Shown piece after piece: positions 16,963 to 25,652 of a stretch of DNA of 64,000 nt (positions within the stretch are counted from its first letter, which is position 1; each line of letters opens with the position of its first letter). Source of the stretch: DASVUC01 sp038237225 (lineage in GTDB: Bacteria; Planctomycetota; Phycisphaerae; Tepidisphaerales; Tepidisphaeraceae); contig JBBRYX010000005.1 in assembly GCA_038237225.1 (NCBI GenBank), positions 1 through 64,000 on the forward strand, in the 5' to 3' direction. The notes beneath the pieces were generated by a model. The model was not told the DNA's origin. It saw only the letters and a program-made list of their open reading frames with translations, and did not search any database. A program made the translations under genes and the position numbers.

Positions 16963-19242
16963 TCAGGGCGCACGCTTCTTCGCGGGAGGATCGAGGATCG
17001 CGGCCAGCTTCGGCGCTTCATTCGTGGGGAGCTGGCAAACGTAGTTCTCGCAGACGTACGCGGTGGCGCGGCCGTTGATGGGCGCGACGCTCTTGAGAAA
17101 CTCGACACGCTCGGCGAGAAACTTCTGTCCGTCGCCGCCATCGGCTGACAGGATGATCTTGTTGGGGATGTATCGAGCGTAAATCTCCTTGAGCATCGCC
17201 TGCGTGTCCGGCGCACCCGGCCGGCCGGCCAGGATGATCTGCCTGGGCTTGTCGAGGTGGAAGTCGTACGCCACCAGCATCTGAGGCATGGCGGCGGGGT
17301 GTTGCGATAGGCGGCTGGCGAATGCGCCAAGCGTCTTCTCCGCCTTGTCGCGCAGCTCGCGGCTGTCGGTCATCTGCGACAGGCGCAGCAGGTTCAGCGC
17401 GGCGATGGAATTCCCGGAAGGCTCGGCGTTGTCGCTGTCCTCTTTCATGCGAATCAGCACGCTCGGATCGGTGCCGGTGGTATCGAAGTAGCCTCCAGCC
17501 TGCTTATCCCAGAAAAGCGCATCCTGCTTCTCTTGCAGATCGAGCGCCATTTTCAGCCAGCGAAGGTCCAGCGTGGTTTCGTAAAGGTCAAGCAGGCCGC
17601 CGATGAGAAAGGCGTAATCGCTGAGGAAGCCGCCGATATCGGACCGACCGTCGCGCCAAACGCGCGTCAGCTGATGCGAGTCCGCATCGTAGAGATTGCC
17701 GGCGATGAATGCGGCGGCCCTCACCGCGGCTTCGCTGTAGCGCGGCTCATGTAGAATCTGCCCTGCCCGCGCCAGCGGCGAGATCATCAAGCCGTTCCAC
17801 GCGACGACGGTCTTGTCGTCCAAGTGCGGGCGGGGACGGACGCCGCGGGCTTTGAGCAATTTTCCGCGGGCGTCCGCCAAGAGCGTCTCAACATCCTTCT
17901 CCGGCAAGCCAAACTTCTTCGCGGTCTCCTCGACGGAATGGGCGGTGTACAGACCGTTCTTGCCGGCAAATTCGTTGCGCGGGTCTCGATCGACATTCCC
18001 GTTTGGTTCCATGCCATAGTGATAGATGAAAGCATCGGCGGCTTTGCCCTCGAGGGTCCGGCGGATCTCTTCGATGTTCCAGACATAGAACGCGCCTTCG
18101 GCCTTCTCTTCGGGTTTGCGCGGATCAGCTGCGCTATCGGCGTCTTCGGCCGAATAGAACTGGCCGTCCTTGCCGGTCAGGTCGCGCATCACGTAGTCGA
18201 GCACGTCCCGCGCCACATTCGCGTAGAACTCATCGTGGGTGATTTGATAGGCGTCGAGGTAGACACTGGCGAGTTGTGCTTGATCGTAAAGCATCTTCTC
18301 GAAATGCGGCAGGAACCATCGCTCATCGGTGGAGTACCGGTGGAAGCCGCCGCCGAGTTGGTCGTGCATCCCGCCGTTTGCCATGGCGCGGAGCGTCGTG
18401 AGCGTCATGTCGAGCGCCGGCCTCTCGCCTGAGCGGTGGAAGTAGTGGAGAAGGAAATTGAGGTTCACCGGCTGCGGAAACTTCGGCGCCGTCCCAAACC
18501 CGCCGCGTGTCTTGTCGAAGCTGGCGGCAAGCTGCTGGTATCCCTTCGCCAGCGCACCTTGTTCCAACTCGGCCCCCTTGTCTGGCACCGGGGCGGCCAT
18601 CTTCTGTAGCGCCTCGGTCACTTGATTTGCCGATGCGACAACCTTCTCGTGATCCTTCTGCCACGCTTCACTGATCTTGGGCAGGACTTGTCTAAGACCG
18701 GGCATCCCGTCCTTCTCGTCCGGCGGATAATACGTGCCGCCGAAGAAGGGCTTGAGATCGGGCGTGAGGACGACCGTCATCGGCCAGCCACCGCTGCCCG
18801 TGGTGGCGACGACGAAGTTCATGTAGACGCGATCCACGTCCGGCCGTTCCTCGCGGTCCACCTTGATCGGCACGAAATTGTCGTTAATGAGTTTGGCGAT
18901 CTCCGGGTTAGAGAACGATTCCCGCTCCATCACGTGACACCAGTGGCACGTGGAGTACCCGATCGAGAGGAAGATCGGCTTGTTCTCCTTTTTCGCTTTC
19001 TCGAACGCCTCATTGCCCCACGGATACCAATCCACCGGGTTGTGAGCGTGTTGGAGAAGATAAGGCGACTTCTCGTGAGCGAGACGGTTGGTGTACTTGT
19101 ACGCACCGTCGTTACTCTTCTCATCCGCAAAGGCGGGCGTCGGCCGCCCTGGCGCCAGGCGATAACCCGCCACGCCCGCCAGCACTGCAAGCAGTAAGGC
19201 ACTGACGATCACGCGAGTGTTCCTGAATCGTTTCAACACCAT
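16963..19242 (-). CDS. DUF255 thioredoxin-domain protein (YyaL/SSP411 family)
   Basis: 759 residues. A signal peptide or membrane anchor (about 10-30) is followed by the DUF255 thioredoxin-like domain with HEKSPYLLQHAHNPVDWYPW (56-75) and the CHWCHVM motif (99-105). A long (alpha/alpha)6-barrel-like part follows, with GGMHDQLGGGFHRYSTDERW and LPHFEKMLYDQAQL. The family is widespread, but its reaction is not established; a role in redox or sugar epimerase-type chemistry has been suggested from the fold. Unlike most relatives it appears exported. The ATG at 19242 opens MVLKRFRNTR. Confidence 0.9.
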   Translation of the reverse strand: MVLKRFRNTRVIVSALLLAVLAGVAGYRLAPGRPTPAFADEKSNDGAYKYTNRLAHEKSPYLLQHAHNPVDWYPWGNEAFEKAKKENKPIFLSIGYSTCHWCHVMERESFSNPEIAKLINDNFVPIKVDREERPDVDRVYMNFVVATTGSGGWPMTVVLTPDLKPFFGGTYYPPDEKDGMPGLRQVLPKISEAWQKDHEKVVASANQVTEALQKMAAPVPDKGAELEQGALAKGYQQLAASFDKTRGGFGTAPKFPQPVNLNFLLHYFHRSGERPALDMTLTTLRAMANGGMHDQLGGGFHRYSTDERWFLPHFEKMLYDQAQLASVYLDAYQITHDEFYANVARDVLDYVMRDLTGKDGQFYSAEDADSAADPRKPEEKAEGAFYVWNIEEIRRTLEGKAADAFIYHYGMEPNGNVDRDPRNEFAGKNGLYTAHSVEETAKKFGLPEKDVETLLADARGKLLKARGVRPRPHLDDKTVVAWNGLMISPLARAGQILHEPRYSEAAVRAAAFIAGNLYDADSHQLTRVWRDGRSDIGGFLSDYAFLIGGLLDLYETTLDLRWLKMALDLQEKQDALFWDKQAGGYFDTTGTDPSVLIRMKEDSDNAEPSGNSIAALNLLRLSQMTDSRELRDKAEKTLGAFASRLSQHPAAMPQMLVAYDFHLDKPRQIILAGRPGAPDTQAMLKEIYARYIPNKIILSADGGDGQKFLAERVEFLKSVAPINGRATAYVCENYVCQLPTNEAPKLAAILDPPAKKRAP

Positions 19243-19390
19243 TTATGTCAACACCATGTATGGATGTGCCACTTTGACTCCCGGCTATTCCATCGCAAGC
19301 TGTTTTTTCGATGATTCTCCGCACCGCGGCCAGAATTCCGCTCGGCACCGGAATAACCGTGGCGTCTGCTGGCACTCCTGAGACACCGAG

Positions 19391-19438
19391 GTCGTCGCTC
19401 TCGACCGCAGCTCCGCCGTCTTGATCCCCCGCAGGATC
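19391..19438. repeat. Dispersed 47-bp repeat, copy 2
   Basis: Matches 15446-15492: GTCGTCGCTCTCGACCGCAG, then CTCCGCCGTCTTGATCCCCC and GCAGGATC. TTGATCCCCCGCAGGATCAA is an almost perfect palindrome with a short loop. It lies between the helicase gene and the DUF255 gene, in a 262-bp stretch that holds no convincing ORF. Confidence 0.6.
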
Positions 19439-19504
19439 AACTCGGCAGATGGAGAGGGCGAGCATATCTCCGCTATCGGTAGAAAAGGGTTGATATATGC
19501 GTCT

Positions 19505-21436
19505 TTAGGGGGCAACCGGCTTTGGCGACTCTGGTCCCATCTCTCCAAGAAAACAACTTGTGTTGGTCCATGCCGTTGCGCCCACCCGCTTGGCAATCGC
19601 GATTCCCTTCATCGCGATTGCGAGAGGGATTTTCTGCGATGCAGAGATAATGAGGTGCCCGGGACGTCCATCCGCCGGAGCGGCTTTGACACGAGTAAGG
19701 CCAACAAAGAACAGCCTCCGATGTTCTTCGATCGCCTCTGCGTACTCGGCATCAGTCATATCATCTTCACGCTGACGCGGTATGACACCTTCAACACACC
19801 CCGCGATGATCACGACGTTCGCGCTCAGTCCCTTGCTCTTGTGCAGACTCATGATTCGCACATCCTGCACCACGTCAGGAATGTCGGGCTCCGTAACGAT
19901 CTCACGCACTTTCTCCGCGAGTTTCTTTGCGTCGCAATCCGCATCGCCAGAAATAACACCCTCGGCGAGTGTCCGAAGTTCCGCACATTCACTTCCCGCA
20001 GGTATCCATGCGTCGAGTAGATCGTCGCCTGTAAGAGCACCGAGTGCGGTGACCTGCGCGAAAAGTTCGCGGAATCGATCGACGATCTGCTTAACGCCGG
20101 TACTTGGTCGGGCACCTGTTCGCATCTCCTCCAAGATAGCCCAAGGCGATTTTCCTTCGGTCTCTGATGCTGCACGAACTTTAGCCCATTGCCCAGTCCG
20201 CCAATCGCCGGATCCAAGACCCACAAGATAGCGCAAGGCGACGCGGTCCTCTTGGTCGCCAACGAGACTCAGTAGGGCCATCTTCTCCTTCGCGCCCTCT
20301 TCATCGAATTGGCTTTCCTGATAACAGAACTCACTCGGAACAGTGTCGGCCTGCAGTGCTTCATACAAGCCGCGAATGTATTCTCGAGATTGGCAAAGCA
20401 CGATGATCTGCCCCGGCGGCACACCGTCATCAATAAATTGCCGGATACGCTGCGCCAGATGAGTGATTTCCGCTGCGTGCTGTGCGAAATGGAACACTTC
20501 GACCACACCCTTGCCGTTCTTTGCGATCGGCTTCAACGAGCGCGGTGGTGCGGGCCGCTTCTTGTTTCGGGCGATAAGAGCGTTCGCTAGCGAAATGACG
20601 AGCCGTGGGCACCGCTGGCATTCATCCATCGTGTGATCGCTCGTCCCCGGGTGCGAAGTCGGAAACTCAATGATGCCGAGGCGGTGCGCGTTCTTAAAGG
20701 TGTAAATGGACTGATCATCGTCACCGACGATGATCAGATGTCCACTCGTCGCCAATTGCGCGGCGACTTCCTGTTCGGCCTTGTTAAGGTCTTGGTACTC
20801 GTCCACCAGAACATGCGAGTATTTCGACAGTTCTGGCGCAGCGGGATTGTCCCTCAAATACTTATAGGCAAACGGCACCAACTCTCCGATCAGCATGGCG
20901 CGGTGGAACTTAAGCCAATCGACAAGTGCATCTTCAAACGTCTGGTCCTCGGGAGTTCGCGGCGTACCCGGGTGTTCATGCTGAAGCCGAGCCCACGCTG
21001 CCACATAAGCTGGAACAAGCTTCTTCCGCATCTTCCGCTTGTCGCGACCCGAGGCTGCGGCGCGAAGGTCCTCGAACATTGGCTCGAATTCGAACGCCGC
21101 AAGCGGTCGGGGGTGTCGCCCAGTAATTGCCATCACGGCGTTCTTGCCGAGGATTCGGAAGCATTCTGAGTGCAGCGTACTCGCACGCACATCGTCGGCA
21201 CCGGGCACTCCGAGAGACCGAATGTCACGCACCAAATCTGCGGCGGACATTCGAGTGAATGTCACTGCCAGCATCTTTTTCGGGTTTTCGCCGTCTTCCA
21301 AGAGGCGAGTGATACGCCGCTTAATAGCGTAGGACTTGCCCGTCCCCGGGCCGGCGAGAACACGCATCTTTGCCGACTTATCAGCCGCGATTTGATACGC
21401 AGTGCTTTTCGGGTCTAGTCCATCGCTCCAAGCCAT
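19505..21436 (-). CDS. UvrD/Rep-like superfamily 1 DNA helicase
   Basis: 643 residues from MAWSDGLDPK. SF1A motifs in order: Walker A LAGPGTGKS (27-35), motif Ia LAVTFTRMSA, Walker B HVLVDEYQDL, motif III GDDDQSIYTF, the C-terminal IMSLHKSKGLSANVVI, and FVGLTRVK near residue 590. It is shorter than UvrD/PcrA (about 720-750), and the 2B domain is reduced. The ATG at 21436 is preferred because upstream codons read into the promoter region and the 21-bp array. It lies in an accessory region and could belong to a defence or repair island, but no partner gene is evident. Confidence 0.88.
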   Translation of the reverse strand: MAWSDGLDPKSTAYQIAADKSAKMRVLAGPGTGKSYAIKRRITRLLEDGENPKKMLAVTFTRMSAADLVRDIRSLGVPGADDVRASTLHSECFRILGKNAVMAITGRHPRPLAAFEFEPMFEDLRAAASGRDKRKMRKKLVPAYVAAWARLQHEHPGTPRTPEDQTFEDALVDWLKFHRAMLIGELVPFAYKYLRDNPAAPELSKYSHVLVDEYQDLNKAEQEVAAQLATSGHLIIVGDDDQSIYTFKNAHRLGIIEFPTSHPGTSDHTMDECQRCPRLVISLANALIARNKKRPAPPRSLKPIAKNGKGVVEVFHFAQHAAEITHLAQRIRQFIDDGVPPGQIIVLCQSREYIRGLYEALQADTVPSEFCYQESQFDEEGAKEKMALLSLVGDQEDRVALRYLVGLGSGDWRTGQWAKVRAASETEGKSPWAILEEMRTGARPSTGVKQIVDRFRELFAQVTALGALTGDDLLDAWIPAGSECAELRTLAEGVISGDADCDAKKLAEKVREIVTEPDIPDVVQDVRIMSLHKSKGLSANVVIIAGCVEGVIPRQREDDMTDAEYAEAIEEHRRLFFVGLTRVKAAPADGRPGHLIISASQKIPLAIAMKGIAIAKRVGATAWTNTSCFLGEMGPESPKPVAP

Positions 21437-21463
21437 TTTTGCCCCATATTGTAGGTATGATGA

Positions 21464-21491
21464 ATTATATCCGACTCCATTAAGACGACAA
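21464..21491 (-). promoter_or_regulatory. Likely sigma-70-type promoter of the helicase gene
   Basis: On the minus strand TTGTCG (21491-21486) and TATAAT (21469-21464) are separated by 16 bp and lie about 28 bp upstream of the helicase ATG. The -10 box is a perfect consensus. Confidence 0.55.
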
Positions 21492-21579
21492 CTGGGTCGG
21501 ATAAGTGGGCATCCCTCAAATCGATGGACGTGGAGGGAGCGACGTTTCGTCCGGGCGAAATTGTTTGATGGTGCGTTAC

Positions 21580-21810
21580 GCACTTTGCAGCCCGGCTGGC
21601 GCGGAATTGAAAACGGGCCGCGTGGTTTTGAAGAGGGGTCACGCATTTTCAAAAGTGGGCGGTGGGTTTTCGAAGTCGGGTGACGTGCTTTTCAAATCGG
21701 GTGACGTGCTTTTCAAATCGGGCGACGAACTTTTCAAATCGGACGGCGCGCTTATCAAATTGCGCCGTCCGTTTTCAATTGCGGATCGTTTATTTTCAAA
21801 CCGACGTGAC
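21580..21810. repeat. 21-bp tandem array, about eleven degenerate units
   Basis: Units of exactly 21 bp start at 21580 and continue every 21 bp to 21790. The best copies are at 21685 and 21706 (GTGCTTTTCAAATCGGGTGA plus C), differing at one base. One plus-strand frame is open throughout and reads GFSKSGD-VLFKSGD-VLFKSGD-ELFKSDG, a seven-residue repeat. Divergence increases towards both ends. No spacers and no adjacent cas genes. Confidence 0.8.
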
Positions 21811-21943
21811 AGAAAGTCGAAAATTCCCGCACGCGCTTGTTAAGCCGCCCCCTCCCCCAACCGATGCAATCTCCAACGCGGGCTTGTGGCGGAGTGGCTC
21901 CGCCCTTGGCGTCGCGCGTGTTTTCTTCATGGAGATTGCGATC

Positions 21944-22651
21944 ATGGCAATTCCAACGAAAGATGCTCTGCTGGTGCCGTGGGCCAATAATTTCAGCACC
22001 CGCATCAGTGCGTCGGGCAATCCGTATTTCGTTTCAGCCGCGCAAGCGACCGAGATGACGAGTCTTACCGCGGCGTTTGTTGGATCGTACAACACGCTCA
22101 TGGGCGCACGTGCGGACGGCACGAAGGCGGAGTCGCAGACGGCGGACAAGGACGCGAAGAAGTCGGCGCTGATGGACCTCGGGCGCGAGTTGTATGCGTT
22201 CATCGCGGCCAGCACGTCGATCAGCGATGCCGACAAAATCCTCGCCGGCGTTCACGTGCGCGGCGCCAAGAACTCGGCCGTCCCCGCGCCGACGGCTCGG
22301 CCGGGCATGGACATCGTCTCCGTCGTCGCCCGGACGGTGACGGTGAACATCCACGACAGCGCGTCGAGCACGAAGCGCCGAAAAGCATCTGGCGCGACCA
22401 GCGCGTTTGTGTACACGTACGCCGGCGAGAACTACCCGACCGATCCGACGCTCTGGCAGTTCCAGGGCGCTGCGACGAAATCGATCTACAAAATCATCTT
22501 CCGCGACACCGTTGCCAGCGGTGCGCAGGTGTGGGTCTGTGCGGCGTGGGTGAACCGCCGCGGCGAGACCGGGCCGGTGAGCGTGCCGATCACCACCAAT
22601 GTTCAGGGCGGCGGCGTGAGCGCTTCGGCGAACATGAAGATCGCTGCGTAA
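21944..22651 (+). CDS. Conserved-looking hypothetical protein, 235 aa
   Basis: Starts MAIPTKDALLVPWANNFSTR with GGAG 9 nt upstream of the ATG at 21944; the longer frame upstream merely runs through the tandem array. The N-terminal half (to about 115) is helical. The C-terminal half is beta-rich, with SVVARTVTVNIHDSASSTKR, FVYTYAGENYPTDPTLWQFQ and WVCAAWVNRRGETGPVS, resembling a fibronectin-type fold. I have an impression of similar proteins in planctomycetes and verrucomicrobia, but no function. No signal peptide. It sits between the array and the second KNDP-type ORF. Confidence 0.7.
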   Translation: MAIPTKDALLVPWANNFSTRISASGNPYFVSAAQATEMTSLTAAFVGSYNTLMGARADGTKAESQTADKDAKKSALMDLGRELYAFIAASTSISDADKILAGVHVRGAKNSAVPAPTARPGMDIVSVVARTVTVNIHDSASSTKRRKASGATSAFVYTYAGENYPTDPTLWQFQGAATKSIYKIIFRDTVASGAQVWVCAAWVNRRGETGPVSVPITTNVQGGGVSASANMKIAA

Positions 22652-22732
22652 CTGGGCCGAAACCGCGCGCGTCAAGAAACCGAAGCTGATTGAGAAACCG
22701 TCGGCCGTGAGACGGAATGGCTTGATGTTTGA

Positions 22733-22990
22733 CATCCCAGGCAAGGCGAGCCGTTACCGGAAGAAGAGCCGCAGAAAACGCAGAAGGAAAAAGCGCCGCG
22801 CGTCAAACCGAAGAACGATCCGCGTCTCGTAGCCGCGGCGCGCGAGCTGCGCGATCGGTGGCTGGAGCGGGTCAACGCGACGCCCCTTCTCTCGCAGGGC
22901 AAGTATGACGTGAGCAGTCAGATCGAAGAACATTTAGCGATGACAAGCAGGAAGCCAACCCTGTTGTTGGCGGAATCCGTCGCGGCATAA
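22733..22990 (+). pseudogene. Second KNDP...RELRDRWLERVN family copy, lacking a start
   Basis: The frame is open from just after a TGA at 22730 to TAA at 22988-22990 and encodes VKPKNDPRLVAAARELRDRW then LERVNATPLLSQGKYDVSSQ. This matches the ORF at 6829-7080 residue for residue through the core. No ATG, GTG or TTG precedes the conserved part in this frame. A lysine-rich frame upstream (KKPKLIEKPSAVRRNG) suggests a frameshift near 22740. Probably a decayed copy, or a protein with an unusual start. Confidence 0.5.
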
Positions 22991-23067
22991 CCAACGTGCC
23001 ATCGTTCCGCCGCGACGAATGCCGGAATAATTGGTCGTTCACTGGGCACAACTTGAGTAGAGGATGG

Positions 23068-23664
23068 ATGGGACGCAGGGATGCCAAGCGCACGATGTAC
23101 AAGTCGTGGGTTCGCGAGTACGCGGCCGACCTGTATCGCTGCGCGTTCCGTCTGATTGGCCGGGCCGATGCGGCCGAGGAAATCGTGCAGGAAACTTTCT
23201 ACGAGGCTTGGCGCTCCATCGATTCGCTGCGCGATCCTGCCAAGGCCAAGCCGTGGCTGCTGAAAATCCTGCGCCACCGCTATGCACATTGGGTGCGGGA
23301 CGAAAGCCGGCGGCCCAAGACTGGGATGGTGCTAGATTTGGAGGGTAGCAACCCGTCTTCGGGCGCGGAAGAGCCGGGGGATGTGATGGCCCGACGCGAG
23401 TGGCTCCAGGCAGCGCTGAACGCGCTCGAAGACCGATACAAAGTGCCGTTTATCCTGGTGTTCCTGGAAGGCTTCACGTGCGAGCAGGCAGGCGAATTCC
23501 TGGAACTCCCACTTGGCACCGTGCTGTCCCGCATCCACCGGGGACGACGATTTCTTCGGGAGTATCTGAACCGTGACGAGAGATTACCGCATGCGACCTT
23601 GCGAATACACCGCCCTCAACGTGAAGGCGGAGAACCAGAATCTCACGTGGGAGGCGCCCCATGA
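23068..23664 (+). CDS. ECF-type RNA polymerase sigma factor
   Basis: 198 residues from ATG 23068 (AGAGG just upstream); the frame is open further upstream. Sigma region 2 is seen as YRCAFRLIGRADAAEEIVQE with TFYEAWRSID, and region 4 as ALNALEDRYKVPFILVFLEG with LPLGTVLSRIHRGRRFLREY. There is no region 1 or 3, as in ECF sigma factors. The stop overlaps the ATG of the next gene (ATGA), which encodes its probable anti-sigma factor. The target regulon is unknown; the pair lies among decayed accessory genes. Confidence 0.88.
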   Translation: MGRRDAKRTMYKSWVREYAADLYRCAFRLIGRADAAEEIVQETFYEAWRSIDSLRDPAKAKPWLLKILRHRYAHWVRDESRRPKTGMVLDLEGSNPSSGAEEPGDVMARREWLQAALNALEDRYKVPFILVFLEGFTCEQAGEFLELPLGTVLSRIHRGRRFLREYLNRDERLPHATLRIHRPQREGGEPESHVGGAP

Positions 23665-24425
23665 ATGCAGAAGAAATTGAGCAGTTGCGCCGACGGATGG
23701 GAGAAGTGGCTGCGCTGCCGCACGAAGACGCGAAACGCTTGGCGGTCGTCCGCCAGATCAGTCAGGTGGAGGGACCGCTTGAGCAGGAATGGCTAGAACT
23801 GCTGCGCGAGGACGAGCGCATGCGTCTGGAACTTGCGCGCGTAACCCCGCCACCGGATTTGGAGCAGCGCCTGCTGGCGATCCCACAGCAGATAAAACCT
23901 CGCACGCGATGGCTCTTGCGAACTTCGCGATGGGTTTCGGCACTGGCGGCAGTCCTGGTGATAGGCCTCGCGCTATGGGGCGTAACGGCGATGAAGAATC
24001 ATCGCCTCTCGCGCACGCTTGGCGACATTGCCACCCTCGCGATGGCAAGCCACGAAACTCAGCCAGACTTGGCCGTCGCCTCTTCGGATTGGCAGGTGGT
24101 TCGGACGGCATTGGACGGATCGCTGTATTTCCCGATCGACCGGCCAAAGCTGGACCCTTCCTTCAAGCTGCTCGGAGGCAAGGTTGTCAAGCTCGCGGGC
24201 GCATCGATGGTTTACACCCGCTGGGAGAGCGCCGGCAGGACGTATTCGCTGTACCAGTTTTGCGGGAAGGATTTCGGCATCAACGCCCCCGTGGCGCGGC
24301 AGGAGATCAGCCCGCGGCCGAGTCCGAAAGCACGCTGCAATGTCATCGTCTGGACGGAAGACCATTGTGATTACGCATTGGTCATCGACGGGGAGACAAC
24401 ACCCGCCTGGGCCAGCGGCGCCTGA
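23661..24425 (+). CDS. Probable membrane-bound anti-sigma factor
   Basis: 254 residues: a cytoplasmic helical N-terminal part (1-85), one membrane helix (WVSALAAVLVIGLALWGVTA, 91-110) and an outside domain with GGKVVKLAGASMVYTRWESA and a pair of cysteines (about residues 201 and 223). Position and coupling to the ECF gene point to an anti-sigma factor. The N-terminus shows no HxxxCxxC zinc anti-sigma motif, so if it is one, it belongs to a different class. The outside domain may sense a signal. Confidence 0.65.
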   Translation: MNAEEIEQLRRRMGEVAALPHEDAKRLAVVRQISQVEGPLEQEWLELLREDERMRLELARVTPPPDLEQRLLAIPQQIKPRTRWLLRTSRWVSALAAVLVIGLALWGVTAMKNHRLSRTLGDIATLAMASHETQPDLAVASSDWQVVRTALDGSLYFPIDRPKLDPSFKLLGGKVVKLAGASMVYTRWESAGRTYSLYQFCGKDFGINAPVARQEISPRPSPKARCNVIVWTEDHCDYALVIDGETTPAWASGA

Positions 24426-24729
24426 GTGTGTAGCTTCGCGTGCATCTCGCGCAGCCGCTTGACCTCTTTGTAGTCGTCCGAATGGCGTTTCGTTTGGACA
24501 CCGCGACACCGCCGGGCAACGCGCCGATGCCGCCGAGGATGAACCGTGACATCGTCGATGCGTTCCTCAACGCTGCGATCGCCTTCGTTCTGCTTGACCG
24601 CCTGAACCTGCTTGTCTTCTGTGCGATCGTGAATCAGCTCGATGGCCCACTGCTTTCCTTCTCGCGCCTCCAAGGCGGCAGCAAACCAAGCGGCGTGTGG
24701 GGCGCCGCGTTCTGATACCCTTCTGAAGA
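24426..24729. other. 304-bp region without a confident gene
   Basis: Frames are open on both strands here, the longest being a 141-codon minus-strand frame, but they are rich in arginine and resemble no family I know. It may be the remnant of a small gene. No repeat or hairpin was noticed. Confidence 0.4.
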
Positions 24730-25099
24730 ATGGCCAAGCGCAAGAAGTACAGAACTCGCGACGAACGAATCGATATGGAAGTCGTCGTGGACGCATATGA
24801 CCGCGACGAGCGCGCCTTGGGATGGTACTACCACCTGGAAGGCAAACTCAATCTCCCGTTTTCGGCGCGCTGCGTTGCCAGGCGCGCAGTCTCACCCTTG
24901 AAAATAGGCGACGAGGCGCAGGTCATCGGCATGCCGCAGGAGAATGAGTGCCTGTGCGAGATGTTCGTGACGATCCGTTTCGGCGGGGGAAGACCTGGCC
25001 GTGCCGTTATCGCAGTTGAAGGTCGTGAAGGCGGATGAGGAAACGCGCGAGGCGGTCGAGGATTGGCATTACTGGGTGAAACAGGGGTACGAGTTCTGA
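24730..25099 (+). pseudogene. Calcium-binding protein (PF11535/CcbP-like) with a frameshift
   Basis: The first part starts MAKRKKYRTRDERIDMEVVV and continues DAYDRDERALGWYYHLEG, the typical opening of small bacterial calcium-binding proteins of the CcbP type. After MFVTIRF the frame turns to GGGRPGRAV and ends at a TGA (25036-25038). The family's usual C-terminus is present in the next frame: DLAVPLSQLKVVKADEETRE then DWHYWVKQGYEF, ending at 25099. One G too many in the run of five (24984-24988) explains the break. The gene is otherwise complete at about 122 residues. Confidence 0.7.
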
Positions 25100-25109
25100 A
25101 ACAGTCTCA

Positions 25110-25652
25110 TCACTTCCACTTCTTTCGCCCGCGTCGTGGCGGCGGCGGAAGGATCGGCTTCCGCCCCACTTCTCCGGCCAATTGCTCCAGCTCCGGCTCA
25201 ATCGCAGGTTTCGATCCCATGCGAAGCAGCCGATGGTCGGGATGAGCCGGATCGTCAACCACCCGCTTGAAGAGATGGTAATGCCGCACGAGCCGCTGCC
25301 GGTATGCCGGATCGGCCAGCACGACCTTCTGGAACAACTCCAGCAGCGTCGGCGCCAACTCTCACTGGTGATTCAGGGGGTCGAGAAACGTCTGCTCGGG
25401 AACGGGCTCGTCTTTGGCCGGCTTCTCAAATGCGTGATTGATCGTCGCGACGTGCCGCCGCGCGTTTCGCGCCAGCACGTTGATCATCACCCGCCGGCAA
25501 TCGCATCGTCGTTCGGTGCTATACAACTCGTCAAACCCGTACTCATCGACCGGCAGATTCCCGTTCTGCGGCGACATCTCGAGTACGCGCACCGTCCGCG
25601 TCTCGCGCTCGGCAAGCTCGCGGAAAAGGAGTCCGAATCGCATCATGCTCAT
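25110..25652 (-). pseudogene. Unknown protein split by an in-frame TGA
   Basis: Two ORFs in the same frame are separated only by a TGA (25364-25362). The first reads MSMMRFGLLFRELAERETRT, then VDEYGFDELYSTERRCDCRR and ends TFLDPLNHQ. The second continues directly as ELAPTLLELFQKVVLADPAY to RRGRKKWK. I recall related proteins that run through this point (as in LNPQSEYSEALLDLF), so TGA most likely replaces a serine codon. The CDCRR motif suggests metal or nucleic acid binding; function unknown. The ATG at 25652 overlaps the stop of the ORF upstream (ATGA). Confidence 0.6.

Noticed and set aside
21580..21810. CRISPR array
   Set aside because: Units are contiguous with a 21-bp period, degenerate, with no unique spacers and no cas genes.
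25362..25364. Selenocysteine at the in-frame TGA
   Set aside because: The position corresponds to a serine in the similar proteins I recall, no SECIS-like stem was noticed just after it, and other genes in the island are also broken.
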